Below are positions 14,660-22,945 of a stretch of 64,000 nucleotides of DNA, one piece after another (position 1 is the stretch's first letter; every line of letters begins with the position of its first letter). The notes below the pieces were generated by a model, which saw only the letters and a list, made by a program, of their open reading frames with translations, was not told the origin of the DNA and ran no database searches. The DNA lies in assembly GCA_963760435.1 (NCBI GenBank), contig CAVXDE010000022.1, forward strand, positions 68,651-132,650. The letters are read 5' to 3'. The translations under genes and the position numbers were made by a program. This DNA is from JAFAXD01 sp963760435. Its GTDB lineage: Bacteria > Pseudomonadota > Alphaproteobacteria > Rhizobiales > Xanthobacteraceae.

Positions 14660-15255
14660 TAGGGCTTTTTCTCTGTATCGGTCAGCTGGTCGATGCGCTT
14701 CTGCATGTCTTCCAGCCGACGCTTCATGTCATCGAGCTCGCCGCCGCCGGTGGGTTTCTCGCGTGCCTTGTCGGGTTCAGCCGCCGCCTGTCCTTCACGG
14801 CGCGCGAACGGAACAAACATCGCAAACGCGCGCTCGAACATCTCCATGTTTCGGCGTACCTGGTCTTCCATCGCACCGAAGCCCACGCCACCGAACGCCT
14901 GTGTCATCTGCTCGCGGAACTTGCCCTGCTCCTTCGTGAACGAGTCGATTGAAGTTTCCAGGAAGCGCGGGACCAGCGTCTGCATGCTGTCGCCGTAGAA
15001 CCGGATCAGCTGGCGCAAGAAGGTGATCGGCAGAAGGTTCTGGCCACCTTCTTTGTTCTCCTGCTCGAAGATGATCTGGGTCAGCACGGAGCGCGTAATG
15101 TCTTCGCCGGTCTTGGCATCATAAACCGCGAAATCCTCGCCCTTCTTCACCATGGCGGCGAGATCTTCCAGCGTCACGTAGGTGCTGGTGCCGGTATTGT
15201 AGAGCCTGCGGTTGGCGTATTTCTTGATGATGACGGGATTGTCGGATTTGTTCAT
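14659..15255 (-). CDS. phaR: Polyhydroxyalkanoate synthesis regulator PhaR
   Basis: 198 residues. PhaR represses phasin and PHA genes and senses granules. The N-terminal PHB/PHA accumulation-regulator DNA-binding domain reads VIIKKYANRRLYNTGTSTYV and EDLAAMVKKGEDFAVYDAKTG; the middle has the PHB_acc domain (PITFLRQLIRFYGDSMQTLV); the C-terminal end has a coiled-coil-like DDMKRRLEDMQKRIDQL. ATG 15255 is taken; a GTG at 15267 in the same frame would add four residues. It is divergent from phaA, 248 bp apart. It could also control the phasin at 6080. Confidence 0.93.
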   Translation of the reverse strand: MNKSDNPVIIKKYANRRLYNTGTSTYVTLEDLAAMVKKGEDFAVYDAKTGEDITRSVLTQIIFEQENKEGGQNLLPITFLRQLIRFYGDSMQTLVPRFLETSIDSFTKEQGKFREQMTQAFGGVGFGAMEDQVRRNMEMFERAFAMFVPFARREGQAAAEPDKAREKPTGGGELDDMKRRLEDMQKRIDQLTDTEKKP

Positions 15256-15503
15256 TGCGATCGTCACGACGTGCCGGCGGGCCCCGGCGCAATGGGCAAC
15301 TTAACAAAATAAGCACTTTCCCGCGCAGCGGCCACCTTTTTTGTGCGCAGCATTCGATCAATCTAGGTAAAAGCCCGCGATGGACAGCGGCCAGCCCGAC
15401 GCGCTATCGAAGCCGCAGAATGATGCGCGTGCCGCTAGACCTCGCTTGGTCACCACAGGCGCGATGTTCCCCGGTTCCTCTGCGGCTCAAACAGGAGTTT
15501 GTC

Positions 15504-16679
15504 ATGGCAGACGACATTGTCATCGTTGGCGCGGCCCGCACGCCGGTCGGCTCATTCAATGGGGCGTTCGCAAACTTGCCCGCCCATGAGCTGGGCCAGG
15601 TTGCAATCAAGGCCGCGCTGGAGCGGGCCGGCATCGAAGGCAAGCGCGTCTCCGAAGTCATCATGGGCCAGATTCTCTCGGCCGGCGAAGGTCAGAACCC
15701 GGCGCGCCAAGCCTCGATCGGTGCGGGAATTCCGGTGGAAAGCCCAGCCTGGGGCGTCAATCAGCTGTGCGGATCCGGCCTGCGCACTGTCGCACTCGGC
15801 TACCAAGCCATCCTCAATGGCGATTCCGACGTCGTGGTCGCGGGCGGGCAGGAGTCGATGAGCATGGCGCCGCATTGCGCACACCTGCGCGGTGGCGTGA
15901 AAATGGGCAACTTCGAGATGGTTGACACCATGATCAAGGACGGCCTGTGGGATGCCTTCAACGGCTATCACATGGGCAACACGGCCGAGAACGTTGCCCA
16001 GCGCTGGCAGATCACCCGCGCGCAGCAGGACGAGTTCGCCGTAGGTTCGCAGAACAAGGCGGAAGCCGCGCAGAAGGCCGGACGCTTCAAGGACGAAATC
16101 GTGCCGGTGACGATCAAGACCCGCAAGGGCGACCTGATCGTCGCCGACGATGAGTACCCGCGCCACGGCGCCACCCTGGACGCGATGACCAAGCTTCGGC
16201 CCGCCTTTGCCAAGGACGGAACGGTGACGGCCGGCAACGCATCCGGCATCAACGACGGCGCCGCAGCCGTTGTGCTGATGAAGGCGAGCGAAGCCGCACG
16301 CGAGGGCAAGAAAGTGCTGGCCCGCATCGTCTCCTGGGCTCATGCCGGTGTTGATCCGGCGATCATGGGCAGCGGTCCAATCCCGGCTTCGCGTGCCGCC
16401 CTCAAGAAGGCAGGTTGGAACATCCAAGACCTCGATCTGGTCGAAGCAAACGAGGCCTTCGCCGCACAGGCTTGCGCGGTCAACAAGGACCTCGGTTGGG
16501 ACACCGGCAAGGTCAACGTCAACGGTGGCGCGATTGCGCTCGGTCATCCGATCGGCGCATCGGGCGCGCGGGTCCTGGTGACGCTGCTGCACGAAATGGA
16601 GAAGCGGAACGCCAAGAAGGGTCTCGCCACGCTCTGCATCGGCGGCGGCATGGGTATCGCCATGTGCCTGGAACGCTGA
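15504..16679 (+). CDS. phaA: Acetyl-CoA acetyltransferase (beta-ketothiolase)
   Basis: 391 residues, full length. It condenses two acetyl-CoA to acetoacetyl-CoA, the first step of PHB synthesis. Seen: the nucleophilic cysteine in VNQLCGSGLRTVALG (about residue 90), EANEAFAAQA, the NGGAIALGHPIGASGAR active-site histidine region, and the second cysteine in TLCIGGGMG. AGGAG precedes ATG at 8 nt. Downstream, 135 bp separate it from phaB, with a hairpin in between. Confidence 0.95.
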   Translation: MADDIVIVGAARTPVGSFNGAFANLPAHELGQVAIKAALERAGIEGKRVSEVIMGQILSAGEGQNPARQASIGAGIPVESPAWGVNQLCGSGLRTVALGYQAILNGDSDVVVAGGQESMSMAPHCAHLRGGVKMGNFEMVDTMIKDGLWDAFNGYHMGNTAENVAQRWQITRAQQDEFAVGSQNKAEAAQKAGRFKDEIVPVTIKTRKGDLIVADDEYPRHGATLDAMTKLRPAFAKDGTVTAGNASGINDGAAAVVLMKASEAAREGKKVLARIVSWAHAGVDPAIMGSGPIPASRAALKKAGWNIQDLDLVEANEAFAAQACAVNKDLGWDTGKVNVNGGAIALGHPIGASGARVLVTLLHEMEKRNAKKGLATLCIGGGMGIAMCLER

Positions 16680-16704
16680 TCGGCATTTGCACGGCAGCGC
16701 GTTG

Positions 16705-16731
16705 ATCCGGGACAAACCTAAAGTCCCGGAT
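16705..16731 (+). promoter_or_regulatory. Hairpin in the phaA-phaB intergenic region
   Basis: Perfect 9-bp arms ATCCGGGAC / GTCCCGGAT around a 9-nt loop, 25 bp after the phaA stop. Only GGGGCTTATT follows, so it is not a full intrinsic terminator. It may set the ratio of phaA to phaB expression by partial termination or mRNA stability. Confidence 0.5.
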
Positions 16732-16814
16732 GGGGCTTATTGTATGTATCGGCTTCGCAACCGCACGAGACAGAAGTAGGCGTGTCGCACTGAGCGGACC
16801 AGAGGGAGGAAATC

Positions 16815-17537
16815 ATGGCACGCGTTGCATTGGTGACGGGTGGTACCCGTGGCATTGGGGCGTCGATCTGCAAGACGCTGAAGGAGGGCGGGTACCAGGT
16901 CGCCGCCAACTACGCTGGGAATGAAACTGCGGCAGCCAAGTTCAAGGCCGAGACCGGCATCCCCGTCTACAAATGGGACGTCAGCTCATTCGAAGCGTGC
17001 ACCGAGGGCGTGAAGGCGGTGGTCGCTGATCTCGGCCCGGTCGAGGTTCTCGTCAACAACGCGGGTATTACCCGCGACGCGACGCTGCACCGGATGAAGC
17101 CGGAACAGTGGACCGCGGTCATCAACACCAATCTCAATTCCCTGTTCAACATGTGCCGCCAAGTGATCGAAGGGATGCGCGAGCGCAAGTTCGGTCGCAT
17201 CATCAACGTCTCCTCGATCAACGGTCAGAAGGGCCAGATCGGGCAGACGAACTACTCGGCCGCCAAAGCGGGAGAGATCGGGTTCACCAAGGCGCTGGCG
17301 CAGGAGAATGCGCGGCTCGGCGTCACGGTGAACGCAATCGCGCCGGGCTACATCAACACCGAGATGGTGCAGGCCGTGCCGAAGGATGTGCTGGAGAAAA
17401 TCATCGCGCAGATCCCGGTGGGCCGGCTGGGCGAGCCTGACGACATCGCCCGCTGCGTGGCGTTCCTGGCGGCGGACAGCGCTGACTTCATCACTGGCTC
17501 GACGCTGACCGTGAACGGGGCCCAGTATTTGAGTTGA
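16815..17537 (+). CDS. phaB: Acetoacetyl-CoA reductase
   Basis: 240 residues, a short-chain dehydrogenase that makes (R)-3-hydroxybutyryl-CoA with NADPH. Seen: the Rossmann glycine motif VTGGTRGIGASI, LVNNAGITRDATLHRM, the catalytic serine in NVSSINGQKGQIGQTNYSAAK with Tyr-X3-Lys, and the C-terminal DSADFITGSTLTVNGAQYLS. GAGGGAGGAAATC precedes the ATG. It follows phaA in the same direction. Confidence 0.95.
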   Translation: MARVALVTGGTRGIGASICKTLKEGGYQVAANYAGNETAAAKFKAETGIPVYKWDVSSFEACTEGVKAVVADLGPVEVLVNNAGITRDATLHRMKPEQWTAVINTNLNSLFNMCRQVIEGMRERKFGRIINVSSINGQKGQIGQTNYSAAKAGEIGFTKALAQENARLGVTVNAIAPGYINTEMVQAVPKDVLEKIIAQIPVGRLGEPDDIARCVAFLAADSADFITGSTLTVNGAQYLS

Positions 17538-17556
17538 ACTTAGGAGGTCGGCTGCG

Positions 17557-18015
17557 CTATCTCCGGTGTGTTTGTTCCGGGCCCCAGCCCTTCGGAGCTA
17601 ATTCAAATCCCTCCCACACGAACCCGGGCGCGACGGTGCAGCCGACCAGCGTCCAGTCGCCAAGCGTGTCGGCGGACTGCCAGGCATGCGCCGGCACGAT
17701 GGCCTGCGGGCGCTGACCTGATTTGAGATCGGCGCCCAAGGTCACGATGCGTTCCTTCCCGTCCTCGACGATCGCGAGGCGCAGCGGTGCTCCCGCGTAC
17801 CAGTGCCAACCCTCGGCGGCGTCGACGCGATGCCAATGCGAGTGTTCGCCGCGCGCAAGCAGAAAGTAGATCGCGGTCGAGGCGGGCCGCTTGCCGTCGA
17901 TCACCTGCGTGTCGCGAAAGGTCTGGCAGAAGTGGCCGCCTTCCGGGTGTGGCTGCAGCTCGAGCAACTTGATGATGTCGGCCGCACTCAGCGCGCTGGC
18001 AGCTGACATTGGCAT
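17557..18015 (-). CDS. Cupin-fold DUF985 family protein
   Basis: 152 residues. The start (IIKLLELQPHPEGGHFCQTF), a central SHWHRVDAAEGWHWYAG and the strand CTVAPGFVWEGFEL match the DUF985 cupin family. Some members are annotated as sugar or small-molecule binding, but no reaction is settled. The start overlaps the gloB stop as ATGA, so the two are translationally coupled. A second ATG two codons downstream is possible. Confidence 0.88.
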   Translation of the reverse strand: MPMSAASALSAADIIKLLELQPHPEGGHFCQTFRDTQVIDGKRPASTAIYFLLARGEHSHWHRVDAAEGWHWYAGAPLRLAIVEDGKERIVTLGADLKSGQRPQAIVPAHAWQSADTLGDWTLVGCTVAPGFVWEGFELAPKGWGPEQTHRR

Positions 18016-18782
18016 CAGAACTTATTCTTGCGCGCGCGTACTTCTGCAAACACCTCGGCCGGCGAATGGCCGGACAGGCCGACGGCCGCTGCGACCGCCG
18101 GCACGTCGGCGCGCAGGAAGACGTTCTCTTTCTTTTCCGCGCCAAGCAGGGACGGGACGGTCGATTTGTTATTGGCGAGCAGGGTCGTGACTTCTTGTTC
18201 GCGGGCCGCCAAGTCTTTGTTGTTGGGCTCGATCGTCTTGGCAAAGCGGATGTTCGCGGCGGTGTATTCGTGACCGCAATAGACCTTGGTTGCATCCGGC
18301 AACGCGCGCAGCTTCAGCAGCGAGTTCCACATCATCTCCGGCGTACCCTCGATGACGCGCCCGCAGCCGATGGAGAACAGCGTATCACCGACAAACGCCA
18401 ACTGCTCATCGGCGAACCAGTACGAAATGTGACCGGCCGTATGGCCGGGCGTTTCCAGAACGCGGGCTTTGATCGAGCCGACCTTGACCTCATCGCCCTC
18501 GCCGACCTCGACGTCAACAGCGGGAATGCGCGCCGCTTCTGCGCGCGGAGCGATCACCCGGCAATGGTGGTGCTCTTTAAGTGCTTTGATGCCACCGGTG
18601 TGGTCGCCGTGGTGGTGGGTCACCAGAATATCGGTCAGTCGCCAGCCCGTCTCCTTGAGGGCGGCTTCGACCGGCTCTGCCTCAGGTGCATCGATAGACG
18701 CGGTTGCTCCCGTTGCCGGGTCGTGCACAAGCACACCAAAGTTGTCCTGCAAGCAACGAAAGAGATGCGTCTGGGCCGGCAT
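18015..18782 (-). CDS. gloB: Hydroxyacylglutathione hydrolase (glyoxalase II)
   Basis: 255 residues, a metallo-beta-lactamase-fold enzyme that hydrolyses S-lactoylglutathione to lactate and glutathione. Metal ligands are in VTHHHGDHTGG, the ETPGHTAGHISYW histidine, GDTLFSIGCGR and VYCGHEYTAANIRFA. The C-terminal HAGH domain includes KENVFLRAD. ATG 18782 has TGGAG 7 nt upstream; a GTG two codons earlier is less likely. Stop codon overlaps the next gene. Confidence 0.95.
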   Translation of the reverse strand: MPAQTHLFRCLQDNFGVLVHDPATGATASIDAPEAEPVEAALKETGWRLTDILVTHHHGDHTGGIKALKEHHHCRVIAPRAEAARIPAVDVEVGEGDEVKVGSIKARVLETPGHTAGHISYWFADEQLAFVGDTLFSIGCGRVIEGTPEMMWNSLLKLRALPDATKVYCGHEYTAANIRFAKTIEPNNKDLAAREQEVTTLLANNKSTVPSLLGAEKKENVFLRADVPAVAAAVGLSGHSPAEVFAEVRARKNKF

Positions 18783-18845
18783 GATCACACTCCATTACGA
18801 TATGGTCGGTCGATAGAAGTGAATGTAGCGATGCTTCATCCAATG

Positions 18846-18878
18846 CTCTAGATCGCGTCCCGATTGAACGCGCTCTAG
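18846..18878. repeat. Inverted repeat next to palindromic repeat copy 2
   Basis: Imperfect arms CTCTAGATCGCGT and ACGCGCTCTAGA flank a short spacer. The same kind of sequence often accompanies the adjacent palindromic element in rhizobia, so the two probably form one compound intergenic repeat. Confidence 0.55.
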
Positions 18879-18890
18879 AATTTTCTATTT

Positions 18891-18940
18891 GGGCATGTCC
18901 TTTTTCGGAAAACCGGTATCCATTTTTCCGGGACATGCGC
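18891..18940. repeat. Dispersed palindromic repeat, copy 2
   Basis: Near-perfect match to the copy at 14611-14659: arms GGCATGTCC / GGACATGC and inner CGGAAAA / TTTTCCG around ACCGGTATCC. It lies between the divergent gloB and methyltransferase genes, ending 15 bp before the ATG of the latter. Confidence 0.75.
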
Positions 18941-18955
18941 TAGCTTGCCGCCGTC

Positions 18956-19702
18956 ATGTCGTCGCTCGATGTCATCGACCTGCGCAATTTCTATGGCCAT
19001 CGGCTCGGGACGGTGGCGCGGCGCTTTATTGGTCGCGCGATCCGGTCTGTGTGGACCGACACCACCGGCCAACGGGTGCTTGGTGTCGGGTACACGACCC
19101 CTTATCTGGGCCTCTTTCGCGAGGAGGCCGAACGCTGCCTGGCCTTCATGCCCGCCGCCCAGGGCGTGGTGAAGTGGCCGACCGCACGCCCCAGCTTGGC
19201 AAGCCTCGTTGATCCCGTGGAGATGCCGCTACCGGACTCTTCGATCGATCGGGTCGTGGTGGTGCATGGGTTGGAGATGTCCGAAGACGCCGCAGCCTTG
19301 CTGCGTGAGGTCTGGCGCGTGCTCAACTCCGGCGGACGGCTGCTTGTGGTAGTGCCGAACCGGCGCGGCTTATGGGCTCGCATGGATACGACGCCGTTCG
19401 GGCAGGGGCGTCCGTACTCACGTACGCAGATCACCGGGTTGTTGCGCGATACCTGGTTCACCCCGATGAGCTGGGGCGAGGCACTTTACGTGCCACCCGT
19501 ATCGCGTGCCTGGTTCCTGCGTTCCGCGGTGGCGTGGGAACGCGCCGGCGCGACGATTTCGGCGCCGTTCAACGGCGTGCATCTCGTTGAGGCAAGCAAG
19601 CAGGTCTACCGGGTGATCCCGGCGCGGCGCGCCCGGCGCAAGCTGGTGCCGGCGCTCAATCCTGGGCTCGTGCCCGCGCCGGGCGTCCCGGCGCGCGGGT
19701 AG
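18956..19702 (+). CDS. SAM-dependent methyltransferase, class I
   Basis: 248 residues. A divergent Rossmann core: VLGVGYTTPYLGLF stands for motif I, PLPDSSIDRVVVVHGLEMS for motif IV, and EVWRVLNSGGRLLVVVPNRRG for the motif V-VI region of a Methyltransf_11 domain. The C-terminal 40 residues are basic. A gene of this type beside gloB is common in Rhizobiales; the substrate is unknown. A dispersed repeat occupies its upstream region. Confidence 0.85.
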   Translation: MSSLDVIDLRNFYGHRLGTVARRFIGRAIRSVWTDTTGQRVLGVGYTTPYLGLFREEAERCLAFMPAAQGVVKWPTARPSLASLVDPVEMPLPDSSIDRVVVVHGLEMSEDAAALLREVWRVLNSGGRLLVVVPNRRGLWARMDTTPFGQGRPYSRTQITGLLRDTWFTPMSWGEALYVPPVSRAWFLRSAVAWERAGATISAPFNGVHLVEASKQVYRVIPARRARRKLVPALNPGLVPAPGVPARG

Positions 19703-19714
19703 GTTGCGTCTTGC

Positions 19715-20452
19715 CTATTCGCCGGGCGGTGCTTCGTCGCCGCCATCATGGCCGCTCATCTCAGGCATGGGCGACATGTCGTTGCGCGGACCGCGATGGC
19801 GCCGGCGTCGGCGATGGAGCGGGAAGCGATCAGCGCCGCCCTGGCGCTCCTGGTTATCGTAGCTGCCGCCGTTTCCCTGCTGTGGGTGCTGCTGCTGTCC
19901 GTAGGAAGGTTGGCCGCCCTGCTGGCCGCCGCCGGTGATGAAGGACGGCAGGCGGTCGATGTTGCCGTCGTCTTGGGGCGGGTTGCCTTGCGGCTGCGGC
20001 CGGTTCTGTTGCTCGCGCGGCGGATAGAACTGGGCGTCGCGCGGCAGATACGGTTGCGGGTCGCGCGGGCCGTAAGCCGGTTGCTGATGATCGCCGAATT
20101 GCGGCGCGCCGTCGTCATCCCCCTCATCGAAGGACTCGTCGTTGCCACGCATCTCGGGTCCACCGCCTTCCGGTCGGTTGCCCTGGAAGTAGGGATTGCT
20201 TTGCCTGAACTGCTCCTGGGCCGCGGCAATCAAGCGCAGATAGTGCTCCGCATGCTGCGCGTAGTTTTCGGCGGCGATCGGGTCGCCTGAAACATGCGAG
20301 TCGCGAGCGAGCTGCTGGTATTTTTCAGCGATGTGGGATGCCGTTCCACGGATCTTCACGTCGGGGCCGTTGGATTCGTAGACCCGCGTCAGCGGGTTGT
20401 GCCCCTTGTTGCGACTACGCCCTCGCATGCGCTTGTTCTGACCGTTTCTCAT
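19715..20452 (-). CDS. DUF4167 domain protein
   Basis: 245 residues. The conserved DUF4167 domain is at the N-terminus (about 10-85): RGRSRNKGHNPLTRVYESN, KIRGTASHIAEKYQQLARD and AENYAQHAEHYLRLI. The remaining 160 residues are low-complexity, rich in Gln, Gly, Pro and Arg, ending in an RFPLHRRRRRHRGPRN basic patch, and may bind RNA or DNA. Found widely in Rhizobiales, function unknown. In this order of genes it follows prmC and prfA. Confidence 0.88.
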   Translation of the reverse strand: MRNGQNKRMRGRSRNKGHNPLTRVYESNGPDVKIRGTASHIAEKYQQLARDSHVSGDPIAAENYAQHAEHYLRLIAAAQEQFRQSNPYFQGNRPEGGGPEMRGNDESFDEGDDDGAPQFGDHQQPAYGPRDPQPYLPRDAQFYPPREQQNRPQPQGNPPQDDGNIDRLPSFITGGGQQGGQPSYGQQQHPQQGNGGSYDNQERQGGADRFPLHRRRRRHRGPRNDMSPMPEMSGHDGGDEAPPGE

Positions 20453-20910
20453 GGCTTCCGTTCGCCACTCCTCGAAGTGCAGCGGCCGCGCACGACCGTT
20501 GCTGATTGAAACACCTGCGCTTGCGCGCGACGCACAACAACCCTCGCGTCCCTGCTGCGCGCAAGGAAGGACGCCCAGGCCCTCGCTTAACGAGCCCCCA
20601 ATTCCGCAGCGCTAATTCAATAAGCCCACACACCGCGGTCTTACCGCGCCGCTCCACCTTTTCATCACGCGCCCCGCACGTCCTGCGACGGCGGCCGGCG
20701 CTCAGCCGATGAAGTATCTCGACCTGTGTTCAGTGAACTGCGTGCCTTGTCTCTCTGGGATGCGGGATGTCGCGTCCTCCGCGCCACCTGCCTCGCTGAG
20801 CCATGCTCCGGGCCGCTTGTGGGGCGCACCGATCCTCGGTCAATTCCGTGTCTGGAACCTAATGGCTCCCGGCTAATAATCCAAGAGATTTTTTGGATGG
20901 CCCTAATGTC
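20453..20910. other. 458-bp intergenic region
   Basis: It lies between two minus-strand genes (downstream of prmC, upstream of DUF4167). A small hairpin ATCCAA / TTGGAT near 20879-20899 is A/T-rich in its loop and may end prmC transcription weakly. No protein-like frame, tRNA or other RNA gene was recognised. Confidence 0.4.
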
Positions 20911-21798
20911 CTACCGCATAGGTTGCCGAAAAGCCACAAGGGCACGGGGGACACCCGCAAGGTCCATTTGTGGCTTCTCCGGGGTCAATCCAGCTGCTGA
21001 CAACAAGCCTGCGACCAGCTCTGCCTGGCCGATCCCCAGCTCAAGCACCAGTGCGCCGCCGTGCCGCAGCACGCGCGTCGCATCCGCCGCGATGGCCTGA
21101 TAGGCGCCCAATCCATCCGGTCCTCCGTCCAGCGCCTGGCGAGGTTCGCGCCTCACTTCCGGTGCGAGCCCGGTGAGTTCGCCGGTCGCGACATAGGGCG
21201 GGTTTGAGACGATCAGATCAAAGTCTCCCGCCAGCGCGGCTGCGAAGCTACCGCGCACGAACAGCGCCCGCTGCGCAAGCCGGAGTGCCCGTGCATTCAG
21301 GTGCGCGATCTCGAGCGCCGGTTTGCTGATATCGGTTCCAACGCCGCGCGCGCTTGGCAACTCCGAGAGCAACGCAAGCAGAAGACAACCGGAGCCGGTG
21401 CCGAGGTCTGCGATGCGGAGCGGCGCGTGGCGCAGTCCTTGCGAATCGAGAGCCCGCAGCGCGGCGTCGACAATCGTCTCCGATTCCGGACGCGGGACCA
21501 GTGTGGCCGGCCCAACCTGAAACCGCAGCCCCCAGAATTCCTTCTCGCCGACGATGACCGCGACACTCTCACGCGCCAATCGGCGCTGGCCGAGCGCTGC
21601 GATTTTCTCCGCTTCGCCCGCCGTGATACTGCGCTCGCCCGCGACGACGAGGCCGGCGTGGTCGAGACCGAGTGCGAACCCAACCAGGATGCGGGCATCG
21701 AGCTCGGGTGAGTCGAGGCCGGCATCGCGAAACGCCGCGGCCAACGCCCGTCGCGCGCCAGCAACCGATGTGCTCTTTTCAAGCACGGGCGCCTGCAT
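20911..21798 (-). CDS. prmC: Peptide chain release factor N5-glutamine methyltransferase
   Basis: 295 residues. It methylates the glutamine of the GGQ motif in release factors. An N-terminal helical domain (about 1-90) precedes the SAM domain, with IADLGTGSGCLLLALL (motif I) and the signature DLIVSNPPYVA (NPPY, which binds the glutamine). Its ATG overlaps the prfA stop as ATGA, so it is coupled to the gene for its own substrate. Confidence 0.94.
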   Translation of the reverse strand: MQAPVLEKSTSVAGARRALAAAFRDAGLDSPELDARILVGFALGLDHAGLVVAGERSITAGEAEKIAALGQRRLARESVAVIVGEKEFWGLRFQVGPATLVPRPESETIVDAALRALDSQGLRHAPLRIADLGTGSGCLLLALLSELPSARGVGTDISKPALEIAHLNARALRLAQRALFVRGSFAAALAGDFDLIVSNPPYVATGELTGLAPEVRREPRQALDGGPDGLGAYQAIAADATRVLRHGGALVLELGIGQAELVAGLLSAAGLTPEKPQMDLAGVPRALVAFRQPMR

Positions 21799-22877
21799 CA
21801 GCGGGTGCTCTCTTCGGCGGCGAGCAGGGCGGCCTGATGCTCGGTCACCAGCGCGTCGATGATCTCATCGAGCGCCTCGCCCTCCATCACCTGCGGCAGC
21901 TTGTAGAGCGTCAGGTTGATGCGGTGGTCCGTGACCCGGGCTTGCGGAAAGTTGTAGGTGCGAATGCGCTCGGACCGATCGCCGGAGCCGACTTGTCCGC
22001 GTCGCTCGGCGGCGCGCGCCGCATCCTGGCGTTGCCGCTCGGCGTCGTAGAGTTTGGCGCGCAGCAGTGCCATGGCCTTGGCGCGATTGCGATGCTGCGA
22101 GCGTTCCTCCTGCATCACCACGACGATGCCGCTCGGGATGTGGGTGATGCGGATGGCGGATTCGGTCTTGTTGACGTGCTGGCCGCCGGCGCCGCCGGAG
22201 CGCATCGTGTCGATGCGCAGGTCGGCATCATTGATGGCGACATCGACGTCTTCCACCTCGGGCAGCACCGCGACTGTGGCAGCAGAGGTGTGAATGCGGC
22301 CGGACGCTTCGGTATCTGGAACGCGCTGAACGCGGTGCACGCCCGATTCAAACTTGAGTTTGGCAAACGCCCCACGTCCGCGGATCTCCGCGATGATTTC
22401 CTTAAACCCGCCTGCGGTCCCTTCGCTCGCCGAAACGATCTCCGATTTCCACCCATGTTGGCTGGCGTAGCGCTCATACATACGGAACAGATCGCCGGCG
22501 AAGATGGCAGCCTCGTCGCCGCCAGTCCCGCCGCGGATTTCCAGGATGACGTTGCGCTCATCCATCGCGTCCTTGGGCAGCAGCGCGGTGCGAATTTCCT
22601 GCTCGAGCGCGAGGCGCTTGGCTTCCAGCACCGGGATCTCGGCGGTCGCGATGGCGCGCATCTCGGGTTCGGTCGCCGTATCCGCAATCATCGCGTCGAG
22701 GTCGGCCAGCTCGGCGGCGACCCCGCGATAGGCCTTCACACGCTCGGCTACCGGGCTGAGCTCGGCGAACTCGCGGGAGAGTTTTACATAGGTCTCCGGC
22801 GCGAGTGATTGGGAGAGCTCGGCCTCGATGGCGGCGTGGCGCGCCAGAACGGTATTGAGCTTGGCCTCAGGCAACAT
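21798..22877 (-). CDS. prfA: Peptide chain release factor 1
   Basis: 359 residues, full length. It recognises UAA and UAG and triggers peptide release. Seen: the GGQHVNKTESAIRITHIPSG region with the catalytic GGQ, GGTGGDEAAIFAGDLFRMY, and a tripeptide anticodon-like region in the middle domain (RVQRVPDTEASGRIHTSA). It precedes prmC with a 4-nt overlap and follows ptsP by 68 bp on the same strand. Confidence 0.97.
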   Translation of the reverse strand: MLPEAKLNTVLARHAAIEAELSQSLAPETYVKLSREFAELSPVAERVKAYRGVAAELADLDAMIADTATEPEMRAIATAEIPVLEAKRLALEQEIRTALLPKDAMDERNVILEIRGGTGGDEAAIFAGDLFRMYERYASQHGWKSEIVSASEGTAGGFKEIIAEIRGRGAFAKLKFESGVHRVQRVPDTEASGRIHTSAATVAVLPEVEDVDVAINDADLRIDTMRSGGAGGQHVNKTESAIRITHIPSGIVVVMQEERSQHRNRAKAMALLRAKLYDAERQRQDAARAAERRGQVGSGDRSERIRTYNFPQARVTDHRINLTLYKLPQVMEGEALDEIIDALVTEHQAALLAAEESTR

Positions 22878-22945
22878 GGGTTCAAGTCTTCTTGTTGTCT
22901 CCCGTCTACTAGAAGACGGAAGCGCTCGCTACAAGGCGAGGAACA

